Origin: Tetracladium setigerum
Lineage: Eukaryota; Ascomycota; Leotiomycetes; Helotiales
DNA: 64,000 nt
Direction of reading: 5' to 3'
Assembly: GCA_031472005.1 (NCBI GenBank)
Contig: PZJY01000003.1
Span: 1,550,001 to 1,614,000, forward strand
The notes beneath the pieces were generated by a model. That model was not told the DNA's origin and ran no database searches. It saw only the letters and a list, made by a program, of their open reading frames with translations. Made by a program: the position numbers and the translations under genes. Numbering within the stretch: the first letter of the stretch is position 1; each line of letters opens with the position of its first letter. This document shows, in pieces, positions 58,728-64,000 of this stretch.

Positions 58728-61003
58728 TCAAGCATGTCTCCCAGTCTCCACCGACTTGCGATGAAGATAGTCCGTAACCTCCACAGCAATCGAAGGTCGT
58801 CTGTGCTCGCCCTCTGTCACAACACTTGCACGTCTCATCGCAAGCTCAGCCTTATCGCCAATCTTGGCAGAGATAGAAGGCATGCGCGATGGTCGGCGAG
58901 TTGGATTTTCAACAGCGTATGTTGAAGCAAGGCGGTTGACTTCATGTTCGTTGAATGAATCGACCTCCGTAGTGGCGAATTTCCGTGCAGATACCTTTTG
59001 TGCGAAGAGGATGTCGAGCTCATGGAAGGATCGGTTCCAGGTCTCTGGAAGGCGGAAATAGGCCCAGACGAACATTCCGAAGCAGGTTCCTCCCCAGACG
59101 AATCTGTTTTGTGGTTAGTACGAGTTGCTGAGATTTGTTTGTGTGTGTATGTGTGAAAGAGACTTACCCAGTGTAGCCCTTAAAGTTCCAAGCTTGAGGG
59201 TTCATGAAGTATTGTTGGAGGGTTCCACCAATGACTCCAGTGACGTTGCTTGCGTTTCGTGCCAAGCAAATGGTCTTTTGTCGCAGACGAGTGGAACCAA
59301 TCTCAGCGGGTAAAGCCCAGCCCAACTGGCCAGCGGATAGTTGGAAAATAAATGTCCAGAGAAGGGTCAGAACAGCCTGTGTCATGCCGATATTGTAGTT
59401 GTCAGTCCAAGGATTGAGAATTCCGATGACCAAGAGGACAGTGCACATGGCTCCCATTCCCCAAATGTAGATTGTTCGACGACCGAAATATGGCATCAGA
59501 GCTGTTCAGATTATTAGAATACATATCAACTACTTGATTTATCGCGGGTTGAGAGTAGACTTACCAAACCAATTAACAAGACATCCAACAAATCCAAGAG
59601 CAGTGCCTCCAAGCGCCAAAGAGTAAGTATTCGAGGTACCGATACCAAGGTTGATGAAGAAGTAGGAAGAATTGTACGCAAAGCAGATACCACAGAGAAT
59701 TTGTCCAGCGAATACCATGCAGGCGATTTCTGTTCGGCGGAGTTCGAATCCCTTGAAACAATCCCAATAGCTTGTCCCGACCGAGAGTTGCTCCTCGAGG
59801 TTATTTGTATACACGATGGTAGCCAAAGTCTTCTTGGGATCGATATGGGTGGCTGTGGGACTCTGAAGTCGTCTAAGAGAAGCTTCTGCCTCGTCCATCC
59901 TTCCCATGCGCACAAGATACCATGGCGATTCCGGCGCGAGGTAGACGAGAGGAACCAAGAAGCACGGCCAAATCCACTGGATTGCGAATGGAATGCGATA
60001 GCCCCATGAATCAACGCGTCCAGAAAGTCCTTTCAATATACCGGCCGAAATGAGCTGTCCCATGATGAAGCACCTGTCTATGATCAGAACGCTGTGTTTT
60101 GACTCGCTTAAGAGAATACACTTACATGTTAGTGTAGGAGGTGAGGTAGGTTCGGAGAGCCGTGGGCAGAATCTCGGAAGCGTAGGCTGGAGATGCAGTT
60201 GCCAGAATTCCCCATGGGACACTAGAACAGTCAGCGTTTAACCCGATTGATGTAGAGGAAAAGCTCATGAGCTTGTCCTGGGTGCCACCGTTGCCAAGGT
60301 TGCCAAGCCGTTTTGGTGTCAATTAGCGGGAGATAGAAACTTACCCGCAAAGAATTTGACCGACAGTCAAGACGATGAGATTTGGAGAGAAGAAGGTGAT
60401 GAAGATAAAGCAACTCAAGGCCACCAGAGCGCACATAACCACACGTCGTTGACCGAACTTGGCAACAAGATATCCGTTTAAGAGAGTGCCGAAGAAGCTG
60501 CCAACACCCGCAGCTTGACTGACGCCAGCTTGCCATGCAGCGGTCAATTGATAACCCGATGGGGTCTCCTTTGTTACACCAACAAATCGACCATATTTGA
60601 TTTGGAAGGAAGCTATCAATGTTGTCAATGTGTGCACTTGTAGGTTGAGTAGGGGGGAATCGCGAAGCACTTACGGTATGCAAAGAAGTTGGAAAGAAGG
60701 TTAGTGTCGTAGCCTTCCATGATCACACAACAGGCCATGACAAGAGCCCACTGCAAGGTAGAATGTCAGTCACTTGGTTAGGCCTCGAAAAAGGTTGTGC
60801 GAAAATGAACATACCAACACAGCCTTTGGGTAGGCTGCGAGGGCCTCCTTTGGACCCAACTCCTTCTCATCGACAAAGACTTCGGCAGCTTCCTCCTGAA
60901 GAGCTTTGCCATCCCATTTCTCCTCTCTCCAGGAGCGATCGAAGTTACCGTTCTCCTCGTGCTGGACGCCAATGTCGCCCGTGACTGACTTTTCGGTGGA
61001 CAT
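58728..61003 (-). CDS. MFS sugar transporter, maltose/alpha-glucoside permease type
   Basis: Proton-coupled sugar importer of the plasma membrane. Seven exons: 61003-60815, 60750-60675, 60612-60345, 60221-60126, 60073-59565, 59501-59168, 59103-58728; phases close at 552 aa. Sugar-porter marks: VMEGYDTNLL-type start of helix 1 (IMEGYDTN), FGQRRVV, RIPFAIQWIWP, PESPWYLVRMGR, then GRRTIYIWGM, GWALPAEIGSTRLRQKT and the terminal PETWNRSFHELD. Twelve helices fit. Resembles yeast MAL31/AGT1-type permeases more than hexose transporters, but substrate is not certain. C-terminal cytoplasmic tail is Arg/Ser-rich (RRPSRMPSIS), suggesting phosphorylation. Promoter has TATATAG at about 61121 and a CGG-N6-CCG palindrome at 61179-61190. 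No alpha-glucosidase gene is adjacent. Confidence 0.93.
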
Positions 61004-61120
61004 GGTGAAGGTGCAATTTGTGTGCAGTAGGTATGCAGAGATGAGATAGTTGAAACCCTTGAGAATATCCTGTTGATACTGATTAAAACATTCCCTTGAA
61101 CTGGGTCAGATAGTCCTTCT

Positions 61121-61127
61121 TATATAG
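61121..61127 (-). promoter_or_regulatory. TATA box of MFS transporter
   Basis: TATATAG on the + strand (CTATATA read on the minus strand), 118 bp upstream of the start codon at 61003. Confidence 0.45.
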
Positions 61128-61178
61128 TTCCTGTTGTTGTTGTTTTTCGGTTAATCTGTAGGAGGGAGCGCGAAGCCT

Positions 61179-61190
61179 CGGCAGCTGCCG
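61179..61190. promoter_or_regulatory. CGG-N6-CCG palindrome in MFS promoter
   Basis: CGGCAGCTGCCG, a perfect 12-bp palindrome, 176 bp upstream of the MFS start, followed by CCAATTGG at 61192-61199. Inverted CGG triplets are the classical target of Zn2Cys6 binuclear-cluster factors, and CCAAT of the Hap complex. Function is inference. Confidence 0.4.
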
Positions 61191-63560
61191 GCCAATTGGA
61201 TGTTTTCTTTACAGCAATGGTTCACTGCAAACCCGCAAACAACACCACGAAATCTGGGGATGGAAGCGATCGTTGGAGAAGGCGGGGAACAGAAGGTTTG
61301 CGGTTGTCGAGGCTTGTTCAGGGCTTGTTTGGCCAATTGAAAAAGCTTCACCCCTAAAAGCTTAAGTGTGTTCTCCACCCCCAGGATCCAAGTGGAATTG
61401 ACAAAAGGCTCGCTCCGCCAAGGGTCGAGCGGACTGTGAATCTGTCAGCGAATGGCATCCCTTCAAAGCCGTCGATCGGATCGGCATCCAGAAATTATGC
61501 CGCTAGGCCATCAGACGGCGAACGGCATGGTGAGCTAAATTATCATCAACATCATCGCATCATTTCTGTTGCAGGTTTGGATAGAACGTTCGCAAAACGG
61601 ATTGTGCAGTGTGGTCCGTGCTGTAGCTAGTGTACTTCCAAGGAGAGGCGAGTGCTTGTACCAAGTACCGTCAAAAAGCGATGCGGCTCAAAACCTTGTT
61701 CCATCCTCCCTTGCTGTATATTTCTACTGTCTGTAAGTTCTACACAACAACAAAAGAATAGTCGAGAACGGTTTAATAGAATACCAACTACATTGCGAGA
61801 TTCTTTCCTGCACAGCGAAACGTTTTTTGGAGATAAATTTCCTGTGACCCACGGAAAAAGCAATAATCACATTGGAATTCCTCCAGATCAAGCCGATATG
61901 GTAGTTCAATGAATAACGCTAGCGACAAGTTCACATGGCTTCACGAAAAAGAGAGCTAGCTATAATTCACACGCCATAATTCAACATGTCATTAAAGCCG
62001 CAAACTAATGCGAGTGTTCGCGCTAGAACTTCCAAAAGAACTGTGGCGTTTTTCTATTCCCTCGTCGGCTTTGGCAGCATCTGATTGGTAGCTTGGATGT
62101 CCGCCATTTCAATCTCCGCTCGCTTCGTATTACGCTGCCTTTCCCGACAGGCGACTCCAGTACTGTACCACCAGACCAGTATCATGAAGTCCCTTTTGTG
62201 CATCTTGATGAGAAAATAGACCCTATTGGCTGTTCAAGAAGTTCTATTGTGATCCTATATTTTGAATCTTGGCTGTTATAACAGTTATTTTGCGCGCGGG
62301 AAAATGTCTTGGCGAACAGGTCCTGTCGCATCATCTGAAGAATGTTGTATGTCTATCCCGTCTAGACTTGATAGTTACATTATTGTTTGGCTATTCTTTT
62401 CTGGCAGTCATAGACTGTATGTAAATTGTACCCCAAGAGGTACTTCAATACAGACTTTGGCAAATCTTTTACCAATAAATTTCCAACTCCATTCACGCAC
62501 ATGCAACTTCGTCAACGATTCTAGGGCCTGGGCCAGGTAAGCTGAATTATGATCGTTCGACGCTCGGCAAAGGGCCGTGCTAATCGGCTGTTTTTCCTTG
62601 CGGAAAGAAAAATACCAACAAATAATTCAACCGATGAATTGCGAAGTCAGTCGGCCTTTGAAATCGGTAAAGAGAATGCAAGCTAGGTGTGCAGAAACTG
62701 TGAAAAGATTTGGGCGCCACAGCATGACCAAGATAAGGGGTATTGCAGAGATCAGCGACGTTCAGATCCGTCATCCAAGGGCTCGATGCATTGAAGGGGT
62801 TCGGAATTATGATACTATTCCTTAGATTTACGTCTGCCCATCTCCGCCGATTTAGCTGTACCGTGGACTTTGAGGGGAGATATGGACATTGGAGTGTCAA
62901 GAAATGTTTTTGATGTGGTGTTAGGCGAGTTCAGCGTGGCAAGAAAGGTAATGCATGAGCACTCTCAGGGAAGCGGAGAAAGGGGGTTATCACCAATTCG
63001 GCTGGGGGAGACCATTGTTGAATTCATCGTTCCCGCCCGTGCTAGAAACACATCAGACTTTCCCAGTAGAATATTTCGTGATAGATAACGGTCAAATTCT
63101 CGGGCTGGTATTGGAATTCTTCCGGGGTCATCACTCGACTTTGCGCACAAGTGGCGCCCTCCATCCATCTTTTTTTCGCAGGGAATTGCGACGTCCAAGG
63201 TTACAGTTCAAAATCGTGTGTTCTTGTTCTTACTTTATTCAATCTTATCAACAATGGGTTGAATCGGGGGAAAAAAAAGAAATGGGCATTTGTTCTGTCT
63301 GTTGTATTGTGGATATCCTTTCAGATGTCAGCACCTGTCCGCAATAACCGCTGCACAATACTTGATTAAAGTCTGCATGATGTTGGTTGGCACTCCCTAT
63401 TCCCCCAGAAAACCTAATTCTCCCAAGAATAAGCTCCTCTTTTAGCGCCTTCAGAGTAATAGCAGAACAAGCTAAATTAGCGAAGTTAACGTGCACAATA
63501 TATTCTTCTCCCCCGCTAACCACAACACAATCCCACCAAAAAAAGTATCAATCGAACACC

Positions 63561-63566
63561 AAAAAA
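63561..63566 (-). terminator. Pol III terminator of tRNA-Gly
   Basis: Six T on the minus strand, 30 nt after the tRNA 3' end; no shorter T-run of four or more lies closer. Confidence 0.55.
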
Positions 63567-63595
63567 CACAACTCCACACACATTTTCTCATTTTT

Positions 63596-63699
63596 GCGTT
63601 CGCCGGGAATCGAACCCGGGGCCCATCGAATGTTGACTCCAATCCTTTTTGATTAGATTGGAATGGCAACGATGGATTTTACCACTAAACCACAAACGC
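63596..63699 (-). tRNA. tRNA-Gly(GCC) with a 34-nt intron
   Basis: Cloverleaf on the minus strand: acceptor stem GCGTTTG/CGAACGC (one G-U pair), D-arm with AGTGGTA, anticodon stem CATCG/CGATG around loop TTGCCAT, T-arm CCGGG-TTCGATT-CCCGG. The anticodon is GCC, so glycine. A 34-nt intron (63663-63630) interrupts after position 37, the standard site of tRNA introns; the mature RNA is 70 nt before CCA. The internal A and B boxes (TGGTTTAGTGG; GGTTCGATTCC) are intact. No other gene is seen from 63700 to 64000. Confidence 0.93.
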
Positions 63700-64000
63700 T
63701 GATTAACTGCTGTGAATTGAGTTGAGGTCAATCGGTCTAGATCTGCTTTTACAAGATGTGAAGTTGTGCGTTGTGGGGTTTTGCAGCAGGGTAAGTGAGC
63801 AGGCAGGTGGGGGACGAAGTGGATGGATTGAGTTGAGTTGGGATTTTGAGGGCTCATAACCTGTGAAAGGTAGGTGGGAGGGTGACAAGGTGCTATTGGT
63901 GCTACGAGTGCTTAGCTTGTAAAAGGCTTTCTGTGCCGGCGAGTAATGAGAGGATTTATTATATCGGCAATATGTACCTCCGTATCTATTTCCAACGAAA

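Larger units (their letters stand above)
61004..63595. other. Intergenic 2.6 kb
   Basis: Promoter of the MFS gene at its left end; beyond about 61.5 kb nothing recognisable. ORFs are short and lie on both strands. Confidence 0.5.

Overview
The window is nuclear DNA of a filamentous ascomycete (Pezizomycotina). Intron-rich genes with mostly 45-90 nt GT-AG introns, CTRAY-type branch points, a Pth11/SAT4-like membrane protein, an F-box protein, a bZIP factor and fungal versions of many housekeeping proteins all point there. The feel of the proteins suggests Leotiomycetes, but that is inference and no species can be named. No mobile element with an intact transposase, no CRISPR and no prokaryotic gene was seen.

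Layout. 1-700: 18-bp minisatellite. 0.7-2.3 kb: fungal protein with an integrase-like H2C2 zinc motif, preceded by a tandem duplication. 3-9.7 kb: divergent RIX1 (60S ribosome assembly) and YPP1 (PI4-kinase complex). 10.4-12.4 kb: aldehyde dehydrogenase. 13.5-15.5 kb: bZIP factor, followed by a gene-poor 7 kb. 22.4-25.7 kb: SMP-30-like lactonase and a 2-oxoglutarate oxygenase. 26-31 kb: divergent proteasome-assembly chaperone and the DEAH helicase ECM16/DHR1. 31-37 kb: divergent GH3-GNAT fusion and Atg22-like transporter. 37.6-39.5 kb: SAT4-like receptor. 40.7-43.1 kb: divergent CDC123 and CWC21. 43.4-52.8 kb: peroxisomal enoyl-CoA isomerase/hydratase, PET100, TACO1 and the very large HEAT protein LAA1. 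53-58 kb: two lineage-specific proteins and an F-box protein. 58.7-61 kb: maltose/hexose-type MFS transporter. 63.6 kb: intron-containing tRNA-Gly(GCC).

Most genes sit in divergent pairs sharing 200-550 bp promoters. RIX1 and ECM16 both serve ribosome assembly; PET100 and TACO1, convergent neighbours, both serve cytochrome c oxidase biogenesis. Otherwise there is no pathway cluster.

The most important observation for a user of this sequence is that at least eight otherwise well-conserved genes are broken by what look like single missing bases, nearly all at G/C homopolymers and always in the same direction. In every case where exon boundaries are clear, adding the missing base makes exon phases and total length close exactly. 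This looks like systematic homopolymer under-calling in the assembly rather than pseudogenes. Other items of interest are a GC-AG intron in CDC123, a 16-nt microexon, an intron flanked by an 11-bp direct repeat, and a three-copy intergenic motif.
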